In this document: one piece after another, positions 1 through 10,509 of the stretch
Numbering within the stretch: the stretch's first letter is position 1
Layout: each line of letters begins with the position of its first letter
Source of the DNA: Actinomadura sp. J1-007
GTDB lineage: Bacteria; Actinomycetota; Actinomycetes; Streptosporangiales; Streptosporangiaceae
NCBI RefSeq assembly: GCF_009793335.1
Contig: NZ_WING01000001.1
Coordinates: 1 to 64,000, forward strand
Length of the DNA stretch: 64,000 nucleotides
Reading direction: 5' to 3'
The notes under the pieces: model-generated
Database searches by the model: none
Told to the model about the DNA's origin: nothing
What the model saw: only the letters and a program-made list of their open reading frames with translations
Program-made: the position numbers and the translations under genes

Positions 1-171
1 GGGGCCGGTCGCGCGGCCGGACCCGTCTCGGGTTCGCCTTCCGGGGACGCGTCCGGGTCGGTCGGGGGGTCCGGCCGGGCGGTGGCCGGCTCGGCCACCG
101 CGCGGGCCATCGGGGAGCTGACCGAGACCCTGCGTTTCCGCGACGACATGCTGAAGGAGCTCACCCAGTGA
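1..171 (+). CDS. C-terminal fragment of an unidentified operon gene
   Basis: Only the last 56 codons lie in the window, in frame with position 1 and ending at TGA 169-171. The visible part is a Gly/Ser/Ala-rich linker of about 37 residues followed by a charged amphipathic tail (GELTETLRFRDDMLKELTQ). The stop abuts or overlaps the start of the MoxR gene, so it is the upstream member of the same operon. In related actinomycetes this trio is often preceded by SWIM zinc-finger and DUF5691-type genes, so this may be such a tail, but the fragment is too short to assign. Confidence 0.6.
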   Translation, partial: GAGRAAGPVSGSPSGDASGSVGGSGRAVAGSATARAIGELTETLRFRDDMLKELTQ

Positions 172-174
172 CCA

Positions 175-1249
175 GTGACGCCGTTCTGCCGTCCGCACGC
201 CGAACAGCAGTACGCCGACGAGCTGGCCCGGCTCGCCGAGCACGACGAGCGGCCCCGTCCCCGGGCTGGCGGCTGTCGCCGTGGGCCGTCACCACGTACC
301 TGCTGGGCGGCGAACTGCCGGACGGCTCGCGGATCGCCCCGAAGTACGTGGGGCCGCGCCGGCTGATGGAGGTCGCGGTCGCGACCCTCGCGACCGACCG
401 GGCGCTGCTGCTGCTCGGCGTGCCCGGCACCGCGAAGACGTGGGTGTCCGAGCATCTCGCGGCGGCCGTGTCGGGCGACTCGACGCTGCTGGTCCAGGGC
501 ACGGCGGCACGCCGAGGAGGCCATCCGGTACGGGTGGAACTACGCGCGGCTGCTCGCCGAGGGCCCGTCGGAGAAGCGCTGGTCGAGAGCCCGCTGATGC
601 GCGCGATGCGGACGGGCGCGGTCGCGCGGATCGAGGAGCTGACCCGGATGCCGAGCGACGTCCAGGACAGCCTGATCACGATCCTGTCGGAGAAGACGCT
701 GCCGGTGCCGGAGCTCGGCACCGAGGTCCAGGCGGTCAAGGCTTCACCGTGATCGGCACGGCCAACGACCGCGACCGGGGCGTCAACGAGCTGTCCAGCG
801 CGCTGCGGCGGCGGTTCAACACCGTCGTGCTGCCGCTGCCCGAGAGCGTGGAGGACGAGGTCGACATCGTCGCGCGCCGCGTCGACCAGATCGGCGCGTC
901 CCTCGACCTGCCCGAGACGCCCGCCGGGCTGGAGGAGATCCGCCGCGTGGTCACCGTGTTCCGCGAGCTGCGCTCGGGGCTGACGGGCGACGGCCGCACC
1001 AAGCTGAAGTCGCCGAGCGGGACGCTCAGCACGGCCGAGGCGATCTCGGTCATCACCAGCGGTCTCGCGCTCGCCGCGCACTTCGGCGACGGGGTGCTGC
1101 GGGCGGCCGACGTGGCGGGCGGCATCGTCGGCGCCGTCGTGCAGGACCCGGTGTCCGACCGGGTGGTCTGGCAGGAGTACCTGGAGACGGTGGTGCGCGA
1201 CCGCGACGAGTGGCGCGACTTCTACCGCGCCTGCCGCGAGGTCTCCTGA
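175..1249 (+). pseudogene. MoxR-family AAA ATPase, frameshifted (probably by sequence errors)
   Basis: MoxR-type AAA+ ATPase expected to act on or through the VWA partner encoded two genes downstream. The protein is recovered only by joining reading frames: RPHAEQQYADEL (from about 190), SPWAVTTYLLGG with Walker A GVPGTAKT (about 280-500), EEAIRYGWNYARLL (514-573), EELTRMPSDVQDSL (580-740) and the sensor/arginine-finger part GTANDRDRGVNELSSALRRRF (split here as GTANDRDRGVN and ELSSALRRRF, from 741). Each junction is repaired by adding one C or G to a short run, at about 259-262, twice in 501-513, 574-576 and 738-741. GTG 175 is in frame with the conserved N-terminus; GTG 168, which overlaps the previous stop, would need a further indel. 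Apart from the indels the sequence looks fully conserved, so true decay is less likely than consensus error. The stop overlaps the next ATG (TGATG). Confidence 0.85.
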
Positions 1250-4048
1250 TGGCGGCTGATCCCCGCGTACGCGTGTACGGGATCCGCCACCACGGTCCGG
1301 GCTCGGCGCGCGCGCTGCGCGGCGCGCTGGAGGAGTTCCGGCCCGACGCCGTCCTGATCGAGGGGCCGCCCGAGGCCGACCCGCTCGTGGAGCTGGCCGC
1401 CGACCCCGGCATGGTCCCGCCCGTCGCGCTGCTCGCGTACGCCCCGGGCCGCCCGCCCCTGCCACCCGAACCCGCGCCCAACGGCTCCACCCCCCCGCCC
1501 CACCGGAACGCTCCCGAGAGCCAACCCTCCGCGAACGGCAACGGCACGGCGGCCGCCAGTCCGACGAGCGACAGCACAGGCGATCGCGGCAGCACAGGCG
1601 ATCGGGACGGCGCGACGGGCGACGGCGCGGGACGCGGCGGCGGCCCGGCGGGCGACGGCGCGACGGGCGACGGCGCAACGAACGACGGTGCGGCGGGCGA
1701 CAGCACGGGCCACGGCGACGGCGCGGAACGCGGCGACGGTGCGGAACGCGGCGACGGTGCGGCGGGCGACAGAACGGCGGGCGACGGTGCGGCGGGCGGT
1801 GGCGCGGGACGCGGCGACGGTGCGGCGGGCGGCGGGGATAGTCGCGTGGCCGGGGTGGGCCGGGAGGGGAGGTAGCGGGACGGCTGGGAGCGACGGGGGT
1901 GACAGGGGTGACGGGAGTAGTGAGCGGCAGGCGGCGTTCTGGCCGTTCGCTGAGTTCAGTCCGGAGTGGCAGGCGATCCGGTACGCGCTGGGTGCGGGCG
2001 TGCCCGTGCGCTTCTGCGACCTGCCCGCCGCGCACCAGCTCGTCCCGCTCCAGGCCCCCGAGCAGGACGGGACCGACGGTCAAGGCGCGGAAGGCGCGGA
2101 CAGCGCGCAAGGCGCAGAGGGCGCGGAAGGCGAGGGCGTCGCTGAGGTCGTGGAGGGGATCCGGCTCGATCCGCTCGGCTGGCTGGCGAAGGCCGCCGGG
2201 TACGACGACACCGAGCGCTGGTGGGACGACGTCGTGGAGCACCGCGGCGAGGGGCCGTCGCCGTTCCCGGCCATCGCCGAGGCCATGACGGAGTTGCGCG
2301 AGCAGCTCGCGGCGGCCGAGGAGCGGCCTGGCGCGGGGCTGCCGCCCGGCCATCTTGTCCGCGAGGAGCAGCGCGAGGCGCACATGCGCCGCACCCTGCG
2401 CCGCGCGCTGAAGGACGGGTACGAGCGGGTCGCGGTCGTGTGCGGGGCGTGGCACGTCCCGGCGGTGCTGGCGAAGGTCCCGGCCGCGCAGGACGACCGG
2501 ACGCTGCGCGGACTGCCCAAGACCAAGGTCGCGATGACGTGGGTGCCGTGGACGCACGGGCGGCTCGCGGGGCGTTCCGGCTATGGGGCGGGGGTGCGGT
2601 CGCCCGGCTGGTACCACCACCTGTTCGCCGCGCCGGACCGGCCGGTCGAGCGCTGGCTGACCCGGGCGGCGCGGGTGCTGCGCGAGGAGGACCTGCACGT
2701 CTCGTCCGCCCACGTGATCGAGGCCGTACGGCTCGCGGACGCGCTCGCCGCGCTGCGCGGGCGGCCGCTCGCGGGGCTGGACGAGGTCACCGAGGCGACC
2801 CGGGCGGTGCTGTGCGAGGGCGCCGACCTGCCGGTGGAGCTGATCCAGCGGCGCATGGTCGTCGGCGAACGGCTCGGCGCCGTCCCCGAGCGGACCCCGA
2901 TGGTGCCGCTCCAGCGCGACCTCCAGGCCGAGCAGCGGCGGCTGCGGCTGAAGCCGTCCGCGCTCGACAAGGAGCAGGACCTCGACCTGCGCCGGCCGAT
3001 CGACCTCGCGCGGAGCAGGCTGCTGCACCGGCTCGCGCTGCTCGACGTCGACTGGGGCGTGCCGCGCGATCCGGGGCGTTCCAAGGGGACGTTCCGGGAG
3101 ACGTGGACGCTGGCGTGGCGGCCGGAGTTCGACGTCGAGCTGATCGAGGCGAGCGCGTGGGGCACGACCGTGCGGGGCGCCGCGTCGGCCCGCGCGGAGG
3201 CGATGGCGGAGCAGGCCGCGGCCCTGTCCGACCTGACGTCCGTCGCGGAGCGCTGCCTGCTCGCCGACCTCGGCGGCGCGCTCCCGGCGGTGATGCGGGC
3301 GATCTCCGACCGCGCCGCCGTCGACACCGACGTGGCGCACCTGATGGCGGCGATGCCCGCGCTCGTCCGCGCGCTGCGGTACGGGGACGTGCGCGGCACC
3401 GCGACCGGCCCGCTGCGCACGGTCGTGGACGGCCTGGTCGTGCGGATCTGCGTGGGCCTGCCCCCGGCGGTGGCCGGGCTGGACGACGACGCGGCCCGCG
3501 AGACGCTGCGCCACGTGGACGCGGTGCACGGCGCGCTCGCGCTGCTCGCCGACGAGGGCCACGCGGCGCGGTGGCAGCGCGCGCTGGAGGGGCTGGTGTC
3601 GCGGCCGGACGGCCTGCACGGGCTCGTCGAGGGCCGCCTGACGCGCCTGCTCCACGACGCCGGACGGCTCCGCGACGTCCCCGACCGGATGGCTCGCGCG
3701 GTGTCCGTCGGCGCCGCGCCCGAACGCGCCGCCGCGTGGGTGGAGGGGTTCCTGTCCGGCGGCGGCCTGATCCTCGTGCACGACGCCGACCTGCTCCGCC
3801 TGGTCGACGGCTGGATCGCGGGGCTGCCGAACGACTCGTTCACCGACGTCCTGCCGCTGCTGCGCCGCACGTTCGGCGAGTACGCCGCCGCCGAGCGCCG
3901 CGCGATCGGCGAGCGGGCCCGCCGCCTCGGTCCCGCGACCGCGGCGGCCGGGCCCGGCGAGCCGGGTCCCGGCGAGCGCCTCGACCCGCGCCGGGCCGCG
4001 CCCGCGGCGGCGGCCGTCCTCGACATCCTCGGCTGGGAGACGCCATGA
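1249..4048 (+). pseudogene. DUF5682 family protein with a low-complexity insertion and a frame change
   Basis: Middle gene of the MoxR/DUF5682/VWA operon; start ATG 1249 overlaps the ATPase stop. The N-terminal part (frame of 1249) has the family motif IRHHGPGSARAL and LIEGPPEADPL; the rest (frame of 1688, from about 1920 to 4048) has FWPFAEFSPEWQAIRYAL, REAHMRRTLRRAL and VVCGAWHVPAVL. Between them lies about 400 bp of GCGACGGTGCGG-like repeats encoding Gly/Asp/Ala-rich sequence, and the frame-1 product stops at 1875. The paired His-rich and GxxH-like motifs recall the TIKI/TraB/EreA fold, which is my inference. Total length would be about 930 residues. Biochemical function unknown. The frame change needs two lost bases or one gained base somewhere in the repeat and cannot be placed. 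Confidence 0.8.
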
Positions 4049-5265
4049 CCACCGACCCCGCCCGCCCCGTCCCGGACGCCGCCGACGCCACCAACGCCGC
4101 CGCCGACGACGAGCGGCTCAGGCGGTGGCGGCTCGTCCTCGGCGGCGAGGCGTCCGACGGGACGGGCCGCGCGCTGGACGGCGACGACGCGCGGATGGAC
4201 GCCGCGCTGGAGAAGCTGTACGGCTCGGGGCCCGGCGAGCGCGACCGCTCGCGGCCGGGGCGCCGCAGCGCGGGGCTGGGCGACTCGGCGCCGTCGGTCG
4301 CGCGGTGGCTCGGCGACATCCGCGAGTACTTCCCGTCCACGGTCGTGCAGGTCATGCAGAAGGACGCGATCGAACGGCTCGACCTCACGCGGCTGCTGCT
4401 GGAGCCGGAGATGCTCGACGCCGTCGAACCCGACGTGCACCTGGTCGGCACGCTGCTCTCGCTCAACAAGGTCATGCCCGACCGCGCCCGCGAGTCGGCG
4501 CGCGCCGTGGTCCGCAGGGTCGTCCGCGACCTGGAACGGCGGCTCGCGCAGCGGACCCGTTCGGCGGTCGGCGGCGCGCTGGACCGGTCGGCGCGCGTGC
4601 CGCGCCCCCGGCGGCCGTCCGACGTCGACTGGGAGCGGACGATCCGCGCCAACCTGCGCCACTACCTGCCCGAGCACCGCACCCTCGTGCCCGAGCGGCT
4701 CATCGGCTACGGGCGGCGGCAGCGGGCCGTCAAGCGCGACGTGGTGCTGTGCGTCGACCAGAGCGGGTCGATGGCGGCGTCGGTGGTGTACGCGAGCGTG
4801 TTCGGGGCGGTGCTCGCGTCGGTGCGGTCGCTGCGCACGTCGCTGGTGGTGTTCGACACGGCGGTGGTCGACCTCACCGACCAGCTCCAGGACCCGGTCG
4901 AGCTGCTGTTCGGCACGCAGCTCGGCGGCGGCACCGACATCAACCGCGCCCTCGCGTACTGCCAGGGCCTGGTCGCCCGCCCGGCCGACACGATCCTCGT
5001 GCTGATCAGCGACCTGTACGAGGGCGGCGTCCGCGCCGAGATGCTCCAGCGGGTGGCCGCGCTCACCGCCGCGGGCGTCCAGGTGGTGGTGCTGCTCGCG
5101 CTGTCGGACGAGGGCGCGCCCGCCTACGACCACGAGAACGCCGCCGCGCTCGCCGAGCTCGGCGTCCCGGCGTTCGGCTGCACGCCCGACGCGTTCCCCG
5201 ACCTGATGGCGGCGGCCGTCGAGCGCCGCGACCTGCGGCGCTGGGCGGAACGCGAGACCGGCTGA
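4045..5265 (+). CDS. VWA domain-containing protein (MoxR partner)
   Basis: 406 residues. ATG 4045 overlaps the DUF5682 stop (ATGA), so the two are translationally coupled. The C-terminal half is a von Willebrand A domain with an intact MIDAS: VVLCVDQSGSM at about residue 232-242, a threonine in GGGTDINRAL, and LISDLYEGG. The N-terminal half is helical, with DIREYFPSTVVQVMQKDAIERL typical of this VWA subfamily. MoxR ATPases paired with VWA proteins usually work as chaperone-like machines that remodel or insert cofactors into a target; here the target is unknown. No signal peptide or membrane segment is visible, so the system is probably cytoplasmic. Confidence 0.9.
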   Translation: MTTDPARPVPDAADATNAAADDERLRRWRLVLGGEASDGTGRALDGDDARMDAALEKLYGSGPGERDRSRPGRRSAGLGDSAPSVARWLGDIREYFPSTVVQVMQKDAIERLDLTRLLLEPEMLDAVEPDVHLVGTLLSLNKVMPDRARESARAVVRRVVRDLERRLAQRTRSAVGGALDRSARVPRPRRPSDVDWERTIRANLRHYLPEHRTLVPERLIGYGRRQRAVKRDVVLCVDQSGSMAASVVYASVFGAVLASVRSLRTSLVVFDTAVVDLTDQLQDPVELLFGTQLGGGTDINRALAYCQGLVARPADTILVLISDLYEGGVRAEMLQRVAALTAAGVQVVVLLALSDEGAPAYDHENAAALAELGVPAFGCTPDAFPDLMAAAVERRDLRRWAERETG

Positions 5266-5410
5266 TCCTGCTTGGGCAAACTCCGGCGCGTCCCCGCGCG
5301 GCACGGCGGCGCGCCGGGGTTGGCTGGGCCCGCCGGGGGCGGCGCCTCCGGCGGCCGACGACCACGCCCGTGTCCTCCCGCGCGGACCGATCCCGAGTGG
5401 GAGACCACGG

Positions 5411-6238
5411 ATGTCCCTGGCGAACACCTGGAAGTTCCGGATACCGCTGCTGGCCGCGGCGATCTCCGTCCTGCTGGCGTCCGTCGCCGCGACCTCGGTC
5501 GTGCTGGCGAGCGCCGGGCCCGGGGAGCGGCGGGCGGGCGGTTCGGCGACCAGCACCGGCGTGCGGCTCGACGTCACGCCGGTCCCGGGTCTCGGCCGGC
5601 CGGGCTTCAACGGGTCGTGGGGGCAGGCGTCCATCGGCGCGGACACCGGCCAGGTGAACGCCGATTACGGCGAGGACCCCGACGGCGTCGGCCGGTACGT
5701 CACGATCGCCGTCCCGTCCGGCAGCGTCACCGGCGACACGGCCGGAGGCTCGTGGCGGGGCGTCAGCGACCCGAACGACGTGAACGTGAGCCTCGTCCCC
5801 GGCGGGCCGCCCGTCCTGAACGTGCCGACGATGCACACGTTCGCGCAGTGCCAGCCGCCGCACGCGCCCATCACGCAGAACTCCGTCACCGCGCCCACGG
5901 TCGCGGGCCGCCCGATCCGGCAGGGCGTGACCACCGTCCCGGTGACCGGGGAGCGGCTCGGGCTGCGGAACGCCGGGGGGACGGCGCTGCCGGACGCCAC
6001 GTTCACCGACGACCTGTCCGACATCGCGCGCCACGCGCACATCGACGGGATCACGGCGAGCACGGGCCACGCCGCCTACGGCTTCCGCCCGCCGAAGCTC
6101 ACCTGGACGGGGTCGCTCAAGCCCGGCCGGACCGCGACGGTCCGGATCACGGCGACCGCGCGGCGGCCCGGGGTGATGCGCAACGCGGTCGGCAAGGACA
6201 GGACGAGCACGCACGTCGTCCCTCGGCACGTCAAGTGA
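5411..6238 (+). CDS. secreted or membrane-anchored protein with a DUF11/DUF7927-like C-terminal domain
   Basis: 275 residues. The N-terminus (KFRIPLLAAAISVLLASVAATSVVLA split by a short basic start) is a signal peptide or signal anchor at residues 8-33. The C-terminal third has the pattern FTDDLSDIARHAHIDG, then ASTGHAAYGF and LTWTGSLKPGRTATVRI, which matches the beta-sandwich repeats (DUF11/DUF7927 type) found in surface and adhesin-like proteins of actinobacteria. One such repeat is present, where families often have several. It lies 145 bp behind the VWA gene and may be a separate unit. Substrate or partner unknown. Confidence 0.6.
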   Translation: MSLANTWKFRIPLLAAAISVLLASVAATSVVLASAGPGERRAGGSATSTGVRLDVTPVPGLGRPGFNGSWGQASIGADTGQVNADYGEDPDGVGRYVTIAVPSGSVTGDTAGGSWRGVSDPNDVNVSLVPGGPPVLNVPTMHTFAQCQPPHAPITQNSVTAPTVAGRPIRQGVTTVPVTGERLGLRNAGGTALPDATFTDDLSDIARHAHIDGITASTGHAAYGFRPPKLTWTGSLKPGRTATVRITATARRPGVMRNAVGKDRTSTHVVPRHVK

Positions 6239-6277
6239 CCGTGCGGGCCCGCCGCCCCACCGGCGGCGGGCCCGCGC

Positions 6278-7777
<1,500 letters not shown>

Positions 7778-7895
7778 ACGCGCTCCCCCGGGAACGGCGT
7801 CGGTAACAAAATTACGAGGAATCGACCGGGCACAAAACGCGCCGCCATGGCATCAAAGAGTATAGGTTCGGCCGGTCCCGAACGGGGGATGACGC

Positions 7896-8987
7896 ATGTT
7901 TAAGATCAATTCCAGAATTGGCGGGGCGAGGGTTTCAGCCGTGCCGTTCGCGGCCGTGCTGGCCGCCGCGGCGACGGTGGCGGGATGCGGCGACGCGGGG
8001 GCGACGATCACCCGGCTGACGGTGGGGACACCGGGGCCCGACCCGTACACGCTGATGTCGAACACCGACCAGCGCCGGATCGAGCCGGGCCGGCGGGCGG
8101 GCGGGACGCGGCGGGGCGACTCGCCCGGCCTCTACGGCGGGACGCGGCGCGCGGCGAGCTGCGACCCGCGGCGGCTGGTCGCGTTCCTCCAGGCCAATCC
8201 GGACAAGGCGCGGGCGTGGGCGGGCGCGCAGGGCATCGAGCCCGGCGGCATCGCGCGGTTCGTGGCGCGGCTGACGCCGGTGCTGCTGCGCACCGACACC
8301 CTGGTGACCAACCACGGCTACCGCGACGGGAAGGCGACCGGCGGCCCGGCCGTCCTCCAAGCGGGAATGGGCGTGCTGATCAATGAATACGGCGAGCCGG
8401 CGGTGAAGTGCAATTGCGGAAATCCGCTGACCCGTCCGCAGAAAAAGATCTCGACGCGGAACGCGAGCTACACCGGCGCTTCATGGGACGGTTTCGGCGG
8501 GCGGAGGGTCACGAGGATCGAGCCGAGGAACGAACGCGAAGGGGCGGTCGCCGTTTTCGTTCTCGTCGATCCGGACGCGACGATCGGATTCGGCCGCCCG
8601 CGCGCAACGACGGGCGCCGACGACGGCCCGGCGGGCACGCTGCCGCCGACCGAGGCGGCGCCGACCGACGGCCCGTCCCCCGGCGACTCGGGGTCGGCCG
8701 AGCCCGGCAGCGGCGGCCCGGCCACCCCGCTGCCCGGCGACTCGGAGCCGGGCGCCGGCACGTCCCCGAGCCTCGGCGGTACGCCCGGCGGCGGCGACCC
8801 GGGCGACCCGGGCGTCCCCTCGGACGGGCCGGGCGCCCCTGGGTACGGCCAGACGCCGCCCGCGTCGCCGGCGCCGCCCGCTGGCGAAGGGCCCCCACCT
8901 GCGTCGATGGGCCCCGGGACGGGCGGGCCGCCGCCCGCCTCGCTCGGCCCGCCGAGCGGCCGGCCGGGCCCCGGGTCGCCCTTCTGA
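7896..8987 (+). CDS. DUF6777 lipoprotein
   Basis: 363 residues. It has a lipoprotein signal peptide with lipobox VAGC at about residue 29-32, so it is exported and lipidated. The central region matches the DUF6777 pattern: ASCDPRRLVAFLQANPDKARAW, FVARLTPVLLRTDTLVTNHG and VKCNCGNPLTRP. The last 150 residues are a Gly/Pro/Ser-rich disordered tail. ATG 7896 is preceded by GGGGG at a suitable distance and a TATAGG -10-like hexamer at 7861-7866. Divergent from the Ser/Thr kinase. Molecular function is not known. Confidence 0.75.
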   Translation: MFKINSRIGGARVSAVPFAAVLAAAATVAGCGDAGATITRLTVGTPGPDPYTLMSNTDQRRIEPGRRAGGTRRGDSPGLYGGTRRAASCDPRRLVAFLQANPDKARAWAGAQGIEPGGIARFVARLTPVLLRTDTLVTNHGYRDGKATGGPAVLQAGMGVLINEYGEPAVKCNCGNPLTRPQKKISTRNASYTGASWDGFGGRRVTRIEPRNEREGAVAVFVLVDPDATIGFGRPRATTGADDGPAGTLPPTEAAPTDGPSPGDSGSAEPGSGGPATPLPGDSEPGAGTSPSLGGTPGGGDPGDPGVPSDGPGAPGYGQTPPASPAPPAGEGPPPASMGPGTGGPPPASLGPPSGRPGPGSPF

Positions 8988-8999
8988 GCACACCTGCGC

Positions 9000-9019
9000 T
9001 ACATTTGCTCATATGAGCA
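9000..9019 (+). promoter_or_regulatory. leaderless promoter with ArsR/SmtB-type operator
   Basis: TACATT at 9000-9005 is a plausible -10 ending 7 nt before ATG 9013, which implies a leaderless mRNA. A perfect 14-bp palindrome TGCTCATATGAGCA at 9006-9019 covers the start site and the ATG, resembling the TGxxCA-N2-TGxxCA operators of SmtB/ArsR zinc sensors. Autoregulation of the arsR-CDF pair by metal-responsive release is the expected consequence. Confidence 0.6.
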
Positions 9020-9402
9020 GTGCTTCAGATGTCACCCCCGCCGAGGCGTGCGCCGTCCGCGTGGTCGATCCTGAGAAGGTCGCCGTCGTCACCGCGTCGA
9101 TGCCGGACGCGGAGACCGTCACGGAGCTGGCGCAGGTGTTCGGGCTGCTGTCCGACCCCGGCCGGCTGCGGGTGATCACGGCGCTGCTGGAGGGGGGCGA
9201 GATGTGCGTGTGCGACATCGCGGCGTCCTGCGGGCACTCGGAGTCGGCGGTCTCGCACGCGCTGCGGCTGCTGCGCGCCAACCGCGTCGTCCGCGTCCGC
9301 CGGGCGGGCCGCATGGCCTACTACCGGCTGGACGACTCGCACGTGCGGATGCTGCTCGATCTCGCCCTCGCCCACGTCGGCCACCAGGAGGAAGCCACAT
9401 GA
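9013..9402 (+). CDS. ArsR/SmtB-family metal-sensing repressor (zinc type)
   Basis: 129-residue winged-helix repressor. The HTH is SESAVSHALRLLRANRVV (about residues 75-92) followed by the wing VRRAGRMAYYRL. The C-terminal helix reads DDSHVRMLLDLALAHVGH, giving the D-x-H ... H-xx-H arrangement of alpha-5 zinc sites (CzrA/NmtR/ZiaR type). A CVCDIA motif at the start of helix 3 gives two further possible thiol ligands, as in CadC/CmtR. It overlaps the CDF transporter gene by 4 bp (ATGA), so metal efflux is its target. Confidence 0.9.
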   Translation: MSSASDVTPAEACAVRVVDPEKVAVVTASMPDAETVTELAQVFGLLSDPGRLRVITALLEGGEMCVCDIAASCGHSESAVSHALRLLRANRVVRVRRAGRMAYYRLDDSHVRMLLDLALAHVGHQEEAT

Positions 9403-10415
9403 GCGGGGATCGGGAGGACGTGCCGGGGCAGGGGCACGGCCACGGGCAGGGGCACGGGCACGGCCACGGGCACGGGGTCTCGGCGGGGGCCGATCGCCGG
9501 TATCTGACCGGCGCGCTCGCGCTGATCCTCGCCTACATGTCCGGCGAGGTGGTCATCGGCGTCGTCGCGCGGTCGCTGGCGCTGGTCACCGACGCCGCGC
9601 ACATGCTGACCGACGCGGTCGCGATCGTCCTCGCGCTGGTCGCGATGCGGATCGCGGCGCGCCCGCCGAAGGGCGGCTTCACCTACGGGATGCGCCGCGC
9701 GGAGATCCTCTCGGCCCAGCTGAACGGACTGACGCTGCTCCTGCTCGCCGCCTACTTCGTCTACGAGGGCGTCGGCCGGCTCGTCGACCCGCCCGACGTC
9801 AACGGGCCGCTCGTGTTCTGGACCTCGCTCGCCGGGGTCGCCGTGAACATCGCCGCGACCTGGCTGATCAGCAGGGCCAACCGGAGCAGCCTGAACGTCG
9901 AGGGCGCGTTCCAGCACATCCTGAACGACCTGTACGCGTTCATCTCCACCGCGGTCGCCGGGCTCGCGGTGTGGACGCTCGGGTTCGCGCGGGCCGACGC
10001 GATCGCGTCGCTGGTGGTCGCGGCGCTGATGCTGAAGGCGGGCTACGGGCTGCTGCGCGACGCCGGGCGGGTGCTCATGGAGGCCGCGCCGTCCGGCATC
10101 GACCCGTCCGAGCTGGGCGGGCGCCTCGCCGAGCGGCCGTGCGTGCAGGAGGTGCACGACCTGCACGTCTGGGAGGTCAGCTCGGGCTACCCGGCGCTGT
10201 CGGCGCACGTGCTGGTGGAGCCGAAGGGCGACTGCCACGCCGTCCGCCGCGACCTCCAGGAGCTGCTGCGCACCTCGTACGGGATCACGCACACGACGAT
10301 CGAGGTCGACCACGTGAACGACGAGTTCCACTGCGAGGACCCGCACGGCCCCCGCCACGTCGCCGCGGCCGAGGAGCCCCACCGGCACATCGGCTCGGCC
10401 CCCTGCGACCACTGA
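9399..10415 (+). CDS. cation diffusion facilitator (zinc/cobalt efflux)
   Basis: 338-residue ZnT-like CDF protein in the cytoplasmic membrane. A His/Gly-rich N-terminal segment (residues 8-27, repeated GHGHG) precedes six transmembrane helices; the metal sites are HMLTD in TM2 and HILND in TM5 (HxxxD each). The C-terminal cytosolic domain has VHDLHVWEVSSG. A second His/Cys cluster at the extreme C-terminus (HCEDPHGPRH, PHRHIG, CDH) could be a metal buffer. Translationally coupled to the ArsR gene; metal-induced expression is expected. Confidence 0.92.
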   Translation: MSGDREDVPGQGHGHGQGHGHGHGHGVSAGADRRYLTGALALILAYMSGEVVIGVVARSLALVTDAAHMLTDAVAIVLALVAMRIAARPPKGGFTYGMRRAEILSAQLNGLTLLLLAAYFVYEGVGRLVDPPDVNGPLVFWTSLAGVAVNIAATWLISRANRSSLNVEGAFQHILNDLYAFISTAVAGLAVWTLGFARADAIASLVVAALMLKAGYGLLRDAGRVLMEAAPSGIDPSELGGRLAERPCVQEVHDLHVWEVSSGYPALSAHVLVEPKGDCHAVRRDLQELLRTSYGITHTTIEVDHVNDEFHCEDPHGPRHVAAAEEPHRHIGSAPCDH

Positions 10416-10509
10416 CGGCCCCGCCCGGCGGGTCCCGCCCGGCGCGCCGCCGGACCGGCCCGGCCCCCGCCGCACCCTCACGTGTTCGACCGGCGGGGAC
10501 CCGGGCCGG

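Noticed and set aside
161..3781. 1206-codon minus-strand open frame
   Set aside because: Antisense to the MoxR and DUF5682 genes; Arg/Pro/His-rich composition is that of a GC-rich shadow frame, with no domain or ribosome site.
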